Assembly (NCBI GenBank): GCA_963576475.1
Contig: OY754975.1
Coordinates: 17,369,381-17,433,380, forward strand
From: Molanna angustata
Lineage: Eukaryota; Arthropoda; Insecta; Trichoptera; Molannidae
DNA length: 64,000 bases
Direction of reading: 5' to 3'
The notes beneath the pieces are model-generated. The model was not told where the DNA came from and did not search any database. It saw nothing but the letters and a program-made list of their open reading frames with translations. The position numbers and the translations under genes are program-made. Of the stretch, positions 1 through 10,424 are shown piece after piece. The first letter of the stretch is position 1, and the number at the start of each line of letters is the position of its first letter.

Positions 1-178
1 GGACCTACTGAAGGGACGGGAGGTAATGAAGGGACGGGAGGTAATGAAGGGAAGGGAGGTACTGAAGGGTCTGAAGGGACGGGAGTAACCGAAGGGACGG
101 GAGTAACCGAAGGGACGGGAGCAACCGAGGGGACGGGAGTAACCGAAGGGACGGGAGTAACCGAAGGGACGGGAGTAT
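1..178 (-). repeat. 18-bp minisatellite, left copy
   Basis: Tandem units of about 18 bp read GGGACGGGAGTAACCGAA on the plus strand. They are near-perfect from about 75 to 178 and degenerate before that. The same unit recurs at 6610-6790 and, degenerate and inverted, at 58621-58800. It continues beyond the left edge. It lies immediately outside the LTR-like repeat at 181-717. Open frames through it (Glu-Gly-Thr-Gly type) are simply a consequence of a period divisible by three. Confidence 0.85.
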
Positions 179-180
179 GA

Positions 181-717
181 TACCGGGGGGTAGAGAATTG
201 TGTAGAAGTCGCCTTCCAGATTTGACTCTCACGCTGAATATATTTCTGAATTTACTCCTTATTCATTCTTAATTAAATTAATACCCTTGTCGATTAGGCT
301 CGTAAGCCCTAAATACGCCCCCACACTGCCATTTGGTCAGATGAATGGTGAATAGAATTTTTGATTTCGACGACGTCAACTTGGTCTTGCCAAGGCCCGT
401 AGGCGAGACTGGTTACTGATTTAACTTGAACTCTTTTACTATAAAAAATTAAACTTAATAGCTACCGAACGATTATTACGTAGATTCGACTCACTGATTC
501 TTTTTTTTAAAATTGTTAATGTTCTTTTAAAAATAATTTTTGGTCTTTAACTTAAAACTTTGAAGACGGAGGCCAGGGCGTAAGCCCTGACCGCCTCACA
601 CGGCCCTCAGGCCCACTAAAGACTTCGACTGTGTTTCAACTAGACTTGCTACTGACTCGACTATATAATGCTCACTGATTACTGACCCTTACTAACTCTT
701 ACTAACTAACTGTCCAG
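181..717 (-). mobile_element. LTR-like promoter repeat, downstream part (interrupted copy)
   Basis: Read on the minus strand this matches the plus-strand copy at 37138-37660. Shared segments include a palindromic GGCCTGAGGGCC block, GCGGTCAGGGCTTACGCCCT, an AATCTACGTAATAAT block and GCCTACGGGCCTTGGCAAGA. At its far end is AAATCTGGAAGGCGACTTCT, also found at 38250-38270 in the plus copy. It is the downstream half of one element whose upstream half is 5312-6620. The halves are separated by the inverted-repeat element 718-5311. No coding region is visible. Confidence 0.7.
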
Positions 718-1431
718 CAGGCTGATTTTGTATGAAACACCAAGAGTTGTCTTAACTCCCGAGAAATCTCGGAATTTGGTATTTTGTATGGAGTTTTCCG
801 ATGTTAACTCCGTGAGAAAACTGAAGGGGGCGTGACCCAAAAATTAGTATAAATTTGCCATATGTAAATAAAATTTCTATGTCCAGTTTAATTTATATAT
901 GGCAATCTCGTACATTTACCCGCATTTATCAGATTTTGACAGCTAATCGTGTGTTTTTTTGTTTATTTTATTAATATTTAGCAAGGTATAAACTCTATTT
1001 TCATTTATTGTTTTGTATTTTATAGCTTATTTACTCGATGCTTTTTATAAATAACATGGTATAAATAAAATTTTAATTGAAATGGTGTTACGTCAAACGA
1101 CTCAATTTTGAACAATTTTATACCGATACGATTTGTTTGTTATGCAAGTGATTATTCTAATAAAATTGACACGCAAACATGTTTGTTTGGGTAATATCAT
1201 GGGTTAACGTTTTTTTTATAAATAATTTCTTGTTTAGAATGGACAAAAAAAGAGCATAATATTTTTTTCATGAAATTTTGAGTCTGCCTTTTATTATTTT
1301 TATAATTAAATATCATACATAGTAGTAAAATTGTGTTTTCTTTGTTGCAGATCTTCAGTATCAGCTCAACTCTGTCTGGCTCAACAATTCCTGCAGCAGT
1401 TTACCATATTATACTCATAGAATAGGCGTGA

Positions 1432-1640
1432 TGACAGTAAGAAAAAATCATTGAAATTATGATTTTATTAGATAAAATATGTTATAAAGATTTGAAAAAA
1501 TATATTTATTTTCATTTTAAAAGAGCGAATAATATTAATATTATTAAAATAAAAATACAAAATATGTTTGTCCGCCATTTTATGTGAAACACCAATCAGA
1601 GCGCATGACGTCACCATATTGTCACTGTCAATTGTGTTTG
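1432..1640 (+). repeat. Direct repeat R1, copy 1
   Basis: About 200 bp shared with 2095-2302: a run starting AAAATCATTGAAATTATGAT, a block TCCGCCATTTTATG, then AATCAGAGCGCA and GACGTCA. The copies diverge by substitutions and short indels. Both lie inside the 4.6-kb element. A GACGTCA core like the cAMP-response-element half palindrome is present in both and again at 4049, but function is unproven. Confidence 0.65.
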
Positions 1641-2094
1641 TTACTGTCAACTGTTGTGTTGTTCGAAATGGCTATTTTTTTCATAACAAGCTATATGGAA
1701 TATGCTGCTTATTTTTAACATGCTATTTTTATTTATTGATTTATTTGGTTTATTTGGGACAATAAACCAAATAATATCGCTATCCGCTCTATTGAATCGT
1801 TGACGCATCTGTTATAACACGCACCGAGTATTGTAACGTGGTGGAGAATATTTAACGTTTCAGAAATAAATAACTTGGTGGCTTTCATTGCTTGATTATA
1901 AAATAAAATGATGTAATTATATTGTTTGTGGGAGTTGTACAGTGTTACATGAGGTTGAAATGGAAATACACAATGTATTATGATGAATCTAATATACATA
2001 TGGGATAACTGTTATGATTCATATACATATTATGATTAATATATTAAAATATGTAATAGGTGTGAAAAAATATGTGATATATAATATGTGTGTG

Positions 2095-2302
2095 ACTGTA
2101 AGAAAAAAATCATTGAAATTATGATTTTAAAAAATAAAATAGGTTATAAAGATTTAAAAAATGTTTTTTTTTTAATTTATAGGAGTGAATAATAATAATA
2201 TTATAAATATAAAAATACAAAATGTGTTAGTCCGCCATTTTATGAGAAAAAACAATCAGAGCGCACGACGTCATAGTATGGTCGCGTCAATTCTTCTGAT
2301 AG
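2095..2302 (+). repeat. Direct repeat R1, copy 2
   Basis: Second copy of the 200-bp direct repeat at 1432-1640, same orientation and about 660 bp away. It ends with the shared CGCCATTTTATG and GCACGACGTCA blocks. Confidence 0.65.
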
Positions 2303-2490
2303 TCTTCAATACAATATACGCATTAATTGTCGGTCTGGACAATGTTTATTTTGGTGTTATCGATATATTAATATTTTAATTAGGTACTTAAAACTAAAAC
2401 AAAACAATAAAATAGCAATGGAACAAGGATTCATCAAAGCAAATAGTTTCAATTTACCTAGATACTCGCCTACCTATCGGGGGACACTAT

Positions 2491-3092
2491 GGGCCGGTAT
2501 TACAGTGTCAGTTTAAGAGCTAAACTCAAGTTTTACAAAAATATAGCGTATTACAGTGTCTGTTTAGGCCTAATCTTCCCTCAAATATGTCACTTAAACG
2601 ACAAATATTTAACTCAACGTTTCTGGCAGATTAAGTACTTAACTGTGAGTCAACTGTCATTTGCTAGGCAACTCGTGTAGTTTCAGTTTCTATCACTAGA
2701 GGCTTTAGGCAACGTGTGTAGTTTCAGTGTTGTATCACAAAAGGCGTTAGTTGTATCGACGGTGGCGCCACACAACAAAACAAACTGACAGCCGTATTGA
2801 ACATGGGCATTTAAAAGCATTATTTTGGTGAAAAAAAATAAATTTACCATGTTGGATAATAAAACAATGGTATTTTAAGTCGTAGCGTCCCGTTTTGTAT
2901 TTCGTATTATTTGAGGTTATTTAAATTTGACAGATAATAACCACAGAAAAAGTGAAATATGTCTATAATTGAAGATTTAGTAACTGACATGTCATATTGC
3001 ACTGTAATACGGAAATGGATTAAATCTCCCCTTAACATTAATCTTGAGTTTAACAAACTCAATGAGTTGAGGGCCGACTGTAATATCGGGCC
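2491..3092. mobile_element. MITE with GGGCCGGTATTACAG-type inverted repeats
   Basis: The left end reads GGGCCGGTATTACAGTGTCA. The right end, complemented, reads GGCCCGATATTACAGTCGGC, followed inward by ACTC/AAACTCAAG blocks matching the left arm. Length is about 600 bp with no open frame. Flanks are TAT on the left and TAA on the right, so a 3-bp duplication is only suggested. It lies inside the 718-5311 element. Superfamily is uncertain; the G/C-rich ends resemble the two TAA-flanked elements at 18815 and 20871. Confidence 0.55.
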
Positions 3093-5311
3093 TAAGTTTA
3101 TTGTATTTTGTATGTAACTTAGTTCTTATTGAATAAGTAAATAAATAATGAACGCTCGCAACGTATGGTAAACTAATTTAGTTTTAGTATTCTACAATTT
3201 CGTCACGCGATGGTGAGCTGATGAACGTTCGACACGTTATGATGCTGGTCACTGCCAAACTAAACTAGCAAGCTATATTTTTTTCATGCAATGAAGCGAT
3301 TCGCGAAACGACGGCGATTACGTGAAGCATGCGTTTTAAAATATCGTTACAATTTTAGCAGCATACGAATTATTACATAGCGCTCGTTATTTGTATTGTG
3401 TTCATAACAAGCTATATTTATCTGCTATCGTTATTTTTAGCAACAGCAGCTATAGTAGTCATTTCTTCTGCCTGTCTTACCTAGAATGGAACTTTTGATG
3501 GTCGGATATTTCTTTGCGTCGAACAAAGACTTTTGCTCATCAGAATTTCGAAACGTAAAAACTTAAAACGTAAAAACTAAATAAGTACTTTATTTATCTG
3601 TAATTTAAATACAACTTACATCTCGAAAATCGATAAAATATGCTTCTTCTCTCTACATTATGTGTTCATAAGCTAAAAACATACGCGGGAAACGTATGAT
3701 GGCCTTTGACGTTTGGACATTAATGAAGTTCTTAATATGCTCATTGCCTAAATAATGGTAAATATTATATTACTGAGAGCTAAAAGTGGGGGAACAAATA
3801 ATACTGTACTTCATTGTAAACGCGTACTTAATAAAATTCACTTGTGTCTCGCCGTGCGAAATTTAATCACTTATTTCTCTTTTTTTTCGCGTGGGACGAA
3901 AACAAATACCTCAGTAGGTGTTTTTTTCGTCGTGTTTGTACATTTAGGGACCGCACAACACTTATGCACTTTTGAATTGATTGTAAATACACAAATCGTC
4001 TTAGAACACATATATTACATATAGTAGTGATATGCAGTTTACGATACCATGACGTCACCGTCAGGGTCGGCAGCCGCCATGATACTACAAGCTTTTTTTG
4101 GCGTAAATGTCAAATTTGATTTTAAAATGGCGATTTTTGCTACTAAACCTTTATTTTATGTAGAAATGTATATATATTTGAAAACAGTGAATGCGTAAAA
4201 ACATCGTGAGATAGTTTTTCAAAATTAGTCATCATGCCTATTATAATATACATACTATACTGCAAAGCTATTACATAATATGGCTTCCAAACATGTGCGA
4301 CACACTGATGATTGCAAGATTTTAATTACATATCTGTAAAAATAATAAACAAGGTTAATAAAATAATTTACTTTGACCACTATAATGATCATGGTTCAAA
4401 AATTTTCATGCTTGTGTTTTCTTTATATCCTATTTTTTCCAACAAAATATATAGTTTCAGAATTATCTGCTCTTAACATGTGAGTGAATTATTAAACGCA
4501 CTACATAAATACCATGCATATTAATATGAAGCAGTATAAAAAGGTAAAACTAGTACTTTTATGTGTATATGATGTTTAGTTATCTTCATATTATAGTACA
4601 ATGTGCTTTTAAATACTATTTATTGATTTAAATATGGATGTGGAGTTTTAATTTGGTCGTACAGGAGAACAAACAATGAATGGTTAATTCTGTAATGTGC
4701 GACAAATATATCTTTCGGCATGTCCAACGGACCATCGTCTTTTTATCGCTTTTCATCGTCTTTTAAAGCTCGCAAAAATACGTATGACATACTGCAAATA
4801 AACAAAACGTGATTAGTATCCTCATTTTATATTATTATACTCAAAGAAAAACGTTTCTTTGTTTGAAACGTCAAATTCATGATATATTAAGCCTCCAAAG
4901 TCTAAAAAATAACAACGAATGTATAAACAAGTCAAATACAAAAATAAATAATAAATTTGGTTAGTAATATGTATGAATATTGTACAAGATAAATAATACA
5001 CACCTCGTAAATGATTATGGATGAAATAATTCAAGTAATTACTGTAATTAGTCAATTTTACAATATCAAACTCGCGTGCATAGAAAATATAGAAGTAAAT
5101 TCGTCGCGTGATTTGACAGGAGATAACTCTTATTCTACAAATAAATAAATAATTTTAACCCCGAGTATTTTATTGGGGTTAAGAAAACTAAAGAAAATTC
5201 GCTTACAAAATACCAAAAACATACATACATTGGTGTTAACGAGCTAAATCCACAGATAAAATTGTACTTAACTCCTTTCTTCTCCTCTGGTGTTTATACA
5301 AAATCAGCCTG
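3093..5311. other. Interior of the TIR element, no gene recognised
   Basis: AT-rich sequence with short unrelated open frames only. A perfect 8-bp stem (TTAACCCC / GGGGTTAA) sits at 5155-5182, about 130 bp inside the right terminus. An AACAAGCTATAT block at 3405 is also found at 1684. Nothing else is recognised. Confidence 0.5.
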
Positions 5312-6620
5312 CAGGTAGTAGGATTCTACCTTATATAATAAAGGTACCCCTGTCTCGAAGAGAGGGGGTGTACAGGGGTATAAAATATTCAAAATATTCG
5401 CACGCAAATCATTTTTGCATATTTAACTAAAAAATATTTTAAATTAACAATTACATATTTTGCATTCTGCGTGGCATCGAGACTAACATAAATACATTAA
5501 ATTACTCTAATTAAATTAATTAACCCTGGCCACGTAATATTTTAGCTGGTACTACCGGTGACAGTGTTTTCAGTGTTTTAACCGTTTATTTTGAAGTGAA
5601 ATTATATTGAGAAGTATCACACGCGCAATTCCGTCAAAATTCACACTCGCGAGGGCTGTATGAAAGCACTATTGCGCGATGTGTGACATTTATCCGAAGT
5701 GACGCGCGAGATACAACCAACATGGAAAAAAATAATGTTTTTCGTGACTGTCTTGAAGTAATTTTACAATGACGAGCGTCAGACACTGATTTATCAAAAC
5801 TCATACTCGCGAGAGCGTATTAAAGCCCCTAACGCGCGATATATGACGTTTATCAAAAGTCACGTGTCCAGCGCGTATATTGTAAACATTTTCATTGAAA
5901 ATTTAAATTGACTAACGCGAATGTATCCTTTCGCGATTTACACGTTTGTTCATTTCGGCAACCAGATCCACCCCGGGAATTATGAGCAATACGGCATCAG
6001 TGAATTCTTCGGTGGCTAGACCTGGATTGCGCAATATCAACCTCCGTGTATCTCGCTAGAGGACAATACGACGTTAGAGCAACAATTGAGAAAATAAACA
6101 TAAAATTAACGGAAATGTAAAACTGAAACTATTTATTTTGAATATTTGAAACCGGATTTAAAACATCTGAAAGCACCGTCGGCTGGGATTTACATACCGA
6201 TCGATGAGGGTTAAAAGGGTTCGATTTTTTTTCAGGTAGCCTGAATCTATATTTGCAAATAAACATTGAAATAATTAAGTGCGGAAAAACCAGATCTCTG
6301 CAACAATATTAGTCGTTGACCATGTTTTATGGCAGAACCCAAATAAATGGTCTTTCTTTGCGCGGTATTGAAAAAAAGGTTATTTTATATGATGATGATG
6401 TATTGTGTTTTCGAACTGGGTACAGATTAAAAGAATAAAATTATGAACGTTAAAACCGAAAACACCTGAACCAACAACAGAATTAATATATTTTAATATA
6501 TTTACGAAGGCCAAGGTTAATATCAATAGAAAATTTTTAAAAATTATATTCGGGGCAATTGTTAGGGAAGACAATTGATGTCAAAAAGGTGCCACCAGGT
6601 AATGCACCTGCATCAAGTAA
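5312..6620 (-). mobile_element. LTR-like promoter repeat, upstream part (interrupted copy)
   Basis: Inverted copy of 35838-37138: both begin TTGATGCAGG, pass through ATCAATTGTCTTCCCTAACA, the same antisense-looking 64-codon frame and the same U3-like block with repeated CTCGCGAG palindromes, and end at a TATA box. The minus-strand copy is cut at 5312 by the 4.6-kb element, so its downstream half is 181-717. Identity between the two copies is high but with many indels. It looks like the U3 region of a retroelement LTR, but no pol or gag gene is attached in the window. Confidence 0.7.
5329..5338 (-). promoter_or_regulatory. TATA box of interrupted LTR-like repeat
   Basis: On the minus strand this reads TTATATAAGG. 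In the intact plus copy the same box is 28 bp upstream of a CAGTTAG initiator. Here the initiator equivalent is at about 700-713, 4.6 kb away, because the inverted-repeat element landed between the two. Confidence 0.5.
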
Positions 6621-6790
6621 CCGAAGGGACGGGAGTAACCGAAGGGACGGGAGTAACCGAAGGGACGGGAGTAACCGAAGGGACGGGAGTAACCGAAGGA
6701 ACGGGAGAAACCGAAGGAACGGCAGTAACCGAAGGGACGGGAGTAACCGAAGGGACGGGAGTAACTGAAGGGACGGGAAGTACTGAAGGG
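6610..6790 (-). repeat. 18-bp minisatellite, second copy
   Basis: About nine tandem units of GTAACCGAAGGGACGGGA, nearly identical to the array at 1-178 and in the same orientation, followed by degenerate units to about 6830. It borders the upstream end of the LTR-like repeat (TTGATGCAGG junction at about 6600-6618). The repeat is therefore bracketed by the minisatellite on both sides. Confidence 0.85.
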
Positions 6791-7059
6791 ATGGGAGGTA
6801 TTGAAGAGTCTGAAGCGACGGGTGGTTATGGAGGACGATTTTTAATTATACAGGCAATACGAAGTTTGCCGGGGGTTCACTAGTTATTAATATAATTTCT
6901 TACAGATACCATTACCAACGAGGGGTGATTATAAGATAGTTTTTAAGTTATAAAAAAAGTAATTAAAGTGTAAGTGTTTCATCGCAGTCCTGGTTGGAGA
7001 GCAGTTTGGTAAGATCTTTCCAGTTATGTATATATTATTTTTACCATGCCTGTATTTTT

Positions 7060-7234
7060 ATGTATTTGTCTTTTCAGGCACATCGCAGCCGATTATATTT
7101 TATTAGATTTTTATTTTCAGAGACAGAATTTAATGTCTATTTTTGTATTTTACTTTTCAGCACGAGCTAATATGTTTAATTTGTCCTTTTCAGCAATTAT
7201 TTATTAATCGAAACGTATATATAAACCACTTTAT
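7060..7234 (+). repeat. Run of 3'-splice-acceptor-like TTTTCAG motifs
   Basis: Pyrimidine-rich stretches ending in TTTTCAG occur at about 7073-7079, 7118-7124, 7154-7160 and 7187-7193. They lead directly into the tandem array at 7235, whose spacers also end in TTTTTTCAG. The meaning is unknown; the regularity is what is seen. Confidence 0.4.
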
Positions 7235-7490
7235 ATCAACTTGGCCCCCAAAACGTGGGACAAGTATTCTTCTCCAAATCTCCACCTCTTTAAGATATCA
7301 ATTTGGCGCCCAACGTGAAGCCAGTATTTTTCTCAGCGCTCTCTTTTAAATATCAATTTGGCATTCCAACGTTGAGCTATATTTTTTTTTCAGCCTCTTC
7401 AATTATCAACTTGGCGTTCTAGCGTGGGACCAGTATTTTTTTCAGCGCCCTTAAGTTATCAATTTGGCGCCCAACGTGGGGCGCAAAATT
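7235..7490 (+). repeat. Tandem array of tRNA-primer-binding-site-like units
   Basis: Five direct units with starts at 7241, 7303, 7358, 7411 and 7464 (spacing 62, 55, 53, 53). Each reads TATCAATTTGGCGCCCAACG or a variant, then GTGGGACCAGTA, then a T-rich tract ending CAGC and about 10 bp more. TGGCGCCCAACGTGGGGC has the form of a retroelement primer-binding site (TGG followed by the complement of a tRNA 3' end). The fifth unit matches this form fully. Retroelements carry one such site; an array is unusual. Confidence 0.7.
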
Positions 7491-7757
7491 GTTAACAGAA
7501 TAGCTGAATTAAAAACTGGTCCCACGTTGGGACGCGAAATTGATAACTCGTCGTGTGACAAAAACAATGGATTCACGTTGGGACGCACCAAATTGATATC
7601 ACGTGGTGCCCTTTTCACATATTTTTATAACAATTTGGCCCCACGCGATATCAATTTGGTGCGTCCCAACGTGTATCCATTGTTTTTGTCACACGACGAG
7701 TTATCAATTTCGCATCCCAACGTGGGACCAGTATTTTTTTTCAGCTCTTCAGTTAAC
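7491..7757. repeat. Large imperfect palindrome built of PBS-like units
   Basis: Arms 7491-7606 and 7640-7757 are reverse complements with few mismatches, separated by a 33-bp spacer. Both begin GTTAAC outermost, contain CTGGTCCCACGTTGGGA and CGTCGTGTGACAAAAACAAT, and end near GATATCRCGTGG. Each arm holds two inverted copies of the PBS-like unit of the adjoining array. As RNA this would fold into a hairpin of more than 110 bp. Confidence 0.85.
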
Positions 7758-8103
7758 AAATTGGTGACTTCATTGTTTTATATTTTCTCAGCACCCACTC
7801 AGAGTATATAATATCTACGGATACACCCACTTTGGATTGGTTACGAGGTTTTTGTTTTTCTATGATATTCTTTGACATAACGTCTAGGTCTATTTAAATT
7901 AGCGCGGCAACAAATTGAATTTGTATAAATTATATTATAGATTTAAATTTAAGAAAATATTAGTTGCATACCTTCATGACACAAAAAAAGTTTGTTTATT
8001 GTTTAAGTAGAAGTGTGTCGATTATGTTTATTTTTCAGTAGTTATGTTTTATAACTATAAATGTACACTGTAATATTTTTGTTAACATATTTTATTTAAA
8101 AAA

Positions 8104-8235
8104 TAACTGGATCTGTGAGACGATTAATATCGTTAAGTCTCCAGAATGTGGCAACTTGTTATTGGGTGCATGTTAAATTAATATTTGACATAGTAGGTAC
8201 CTACCTGTTAGTTGCCTGAGAAGTAATATAAAATA
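8104..8235 (+). mobile_element. SINE family A, 3' half
   Basis: Begins CTGGATCTGTGAGACGATTA and ends near GTTAGTTGCCTGAGAAGTA. It matches the 3' halves of the full tRNA-derived SINEs at 23098-23300 (minus) and 35635-35830 (plus), including AAGTCTCCAGAATGTG and AAATTAATATTTGACATAG. The tRNA-like head is absent, so this is 5' truncated. Confidence 0.75.
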
Positions 8236-8460
8236 AAATCATGACTAAAAATATATTGCAATCAACTGTAAATTTAATATATTGAAATTAATGCTTTCCT
8301 TTGGTTCTTCAAATTGATCTCAATAAGCCTCTAGACTTAAAGTTATGTAAATGATGTATAAACTTCAAAGGATTATGTGAATTATCAGTAATATTCTGTA
8401 GGTATACATGTATTTTGTAACTTATTTAAAAAAAATAATAATACAATGGAAACGAAATAG

Positions 8461-8759
8461 TGGAATATGGTGGTTATTTATCGTCTGCATCAGGTGTACC
8501 TCAGGGTTCCCATTTAGGGCCTCTATTATTAAATATTCATATACATGACAATGGATTATGCTTTAGGAACAGTAATTACATATTGTATGCTGACAATATG
8601 AAAATGTATATAGCTATTGTAGACATTACTGACTGTGAAGACCTACAACTTGACCTCTATAGACTTATTTCTTATTGTGTCTCCAATAAGCTGTTAACAA
8701 AGACCTTATATACTAAATATAGACTGATAGTTACGAATGGTGATACGTACATTTGGTGA
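8461..8759 (+). pseudogene. Reverse transcriptase fragment of a non-LTR retrotransposon
   Basis: The translated segment has RT motif B (SGVPQGSHLGPLLLNIHIHD) followed about 25 residues later by motif C, here YADN in place of the catalytic YADD. The tail (DCEDLQLDLYRLISYC) is typical of Jockey/R1-like RTs. Nothing upstream or downstream completes the protein. It is a short dead-on-arrival fragment whose second metal-binding aspartate is replaced. Confidence 0.75.
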
Positions 8760-10015
8760 TAAGGGGGCGGGGACACGACTAACCATTTTATCGCCAAAGT
8801 TAGTCGCTTGCGGTGTGTTGTGGTGAACGGTTATAGAAATAAAAATTAATTTTAACCGAAAATGGTGCAGTGAGCAGTTGCAAATTGCTTCTATAAGAAT
8901 CAAATTCTTGTGCAGGAATTCATCGGTAAGTAATTTTAAATATTTTGAATAAACTTCTATGTTACAGTCATTTTGACACATAGCGCTGTGTGAATAAATA
9001 CGTCGAGTCCAAAAATAATATTTTTTTATATATTTTTATCATCGTTTTCAAATCCCATGTAATGTTGAACTTTTATTGGGTTCCCACAATTGTATTGTAA
9101 GAATTTTTAACAGGGTATACGAGCATTTAATAACTAGTATTAATGTAAACACTTTTCGTTTCTTCCAATTATCACTGTAGTTCTTTATGGTGGGCAAACA
9201 AATTGGATATTTTTTTTATAACTTTGAATGTGTCTCAAATTTATGTTTTTTTTAACTATAGATTTCCAAAAGAATCGACGAGGATAGGTTTATAGGGAAC
9301 TGCAATCAATCGGCCGAATTAGAACGCTAACGTCCATAGTAGGATCTGCTCAAGACATTTTAAAACATGTGTTTTTTTTGTGACGAAAACCGGGAAGAGG
9401 ACACTCAGAAGAACTGCTGTACTCAGTGTATGTATTATGGTGGTGCAACTACTTTGTATTATAGTGTGATCGTACATTTACATATAATAATTATATGGAT
9501 AGAGTAATAGTTTGAGTTGGTTATCCATCTATTTTGAGTACAGTGGAAATGTCATGGATCATGTAGTATTCACTAGTTACATCCATTTTCATATATAATT
9601 ACCATGATGGTAAAATAATAATAAAGTAGTGATTTTTTTGGTTTTATTTAGTATATTTTTTCTATTCAACTCGTGTTTTAAAAAAATATTCCTGTCCAAA
9701 ATATTACATCTATACCATCTATTATCACAGCAGTTTCATGGATGTATACATAATATTTTCTAATAAATTCAAAGTTTTATCATTATCATAGGGAAGTTCA
9801 TAATTATTCATTAAATTAATTCATAAAAAAAAATAAAGTCGCAAAATTACAAATTTCTACTTTTTTACGCGATTAAGGGTTTTAAGTATTGCTCTTTCAT
9901 ATGACACTAATAACAACCAATAAAACGTAGTTGGAATACTTATACCTTCATTTCATATTATACCAGTGCACATCTAACTTATTTTAACAATTATTTGTAA
10001 AAATTTAATTTAGTG
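8760..10015. other. Unassigned AT-rich spacer
   Basis: No gene, SINE head or inverted repeat was recognised. A GC-richer patch at 8761-8830 has no match elsewhere in the window. Short open frames here show no family features. Confidence 0.4.
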
Positions 10016-10185
10016 ACGATACTTTTTCATACAAATTTGTATGTTAGAATACATAATATCTACGGGAGCTCTGAATAATTTGATACTTAATCTCCTTACA
10101 TACATACACACCATCAAGCTGTTTGCAGATTCGGGGTAGGAATGAAGGACAGACCTCCATATTATCCTATCAAGATATACATTTA
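10015..10185 (+). repeat. Interspersed repeat X, copy 1
   Basis: Matches 34500-34690 in the same orientation: ACACAATATCTACGGG-like block, GTTTGATACTTAATCTCC, CATACATACCATCAAG, and TTCGGGGTAGGAA followed by GACCTCCA. A fragment in the opposite orientation is at 39270-39315. No coding potential is seen. Confidence 0.65.
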
Positions 10186-10367
10186 TTATTATTATTATAA
10201 CAACGTTCTCGTTCTCACTAATTTTAAATCTTCTGAAATTAATTTCTAAGTCTATATTTGTAAAATTTACTAATATTCTGTAAAAATCTTTAATTTAATT
10301 TCAATAATTAAGAACATTATGTGTTCTTGATGATAGAAAATAATAATAATAAAATAATAAATTTGGA

Positions 10368-10412
10368 TAATTTATATAGCGCCGTTTTTGTGAATATTTC
10401 ACCTCAAGGGCA
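10368..10412 (-). repeat. 3'-terminal LINE hairpin, family 1 (copy a)
   Basis: On the minus strand an AGTGCCC / GGCGCT outer stem and a GTGAA / TTCAC inner stem precede TATATAAATTATCC. The same architecture ends the pieces at 47382-47425, 49250-49305 and 54148-54195. It is probably the template end recognised by the element's own reverse transcriptase, as known for stringent-type LINEs. Confidence 0.6.
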
Positions 10413-10424
10413 CTGAAAAAATGA

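Larger units (their letters stand above)
718..5311. mobile_element. 4.6-kb terminal-inverted-repeat DNA element, non-autonomous
   Basis: The left end reads CAGGCTGATTTTGTATGAAA and the right end, complemented, CAGGCTGATTTTGTATAAAC, so about 22 bp of near-identical terminal inverted repeat. Both ends are flanked by CAG (715-717 and 5312-5314), a 3-bp target duplication. Subterminal TTTTGTATGGAG and TTTGGTATTTTGTA motifs repeat the end sequence. The uninterrupted relative at 37138 reads straight across the target (CTACCTGGACAG), giving an empty site. No open frame resembles a transposase. A 3-bp duplication and CAG termini suggest CACTA-type or related ends, but the superfamily is not settled. 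Confidence 0.8.

Noticed and set aside
5..232. Leucine/serine-rich open frame over the minisatellite, and the matching frames at 6559-6883
   Set aside because: The 18-bp period is divisible by three, so all frames stay open; nothing indicates translation.
6380..6574. Conserved 64-codon frame MSSLTIAPNIIFK-type in both promoter-repeat copies (also 35886-36080)
   Set aside because: Both copies keep it, which is intriguing, but they are simply homologous over the whole region, the frame is AT-rich and it has no recognisable domain. A substitution-pattern test on more copies could revive it.
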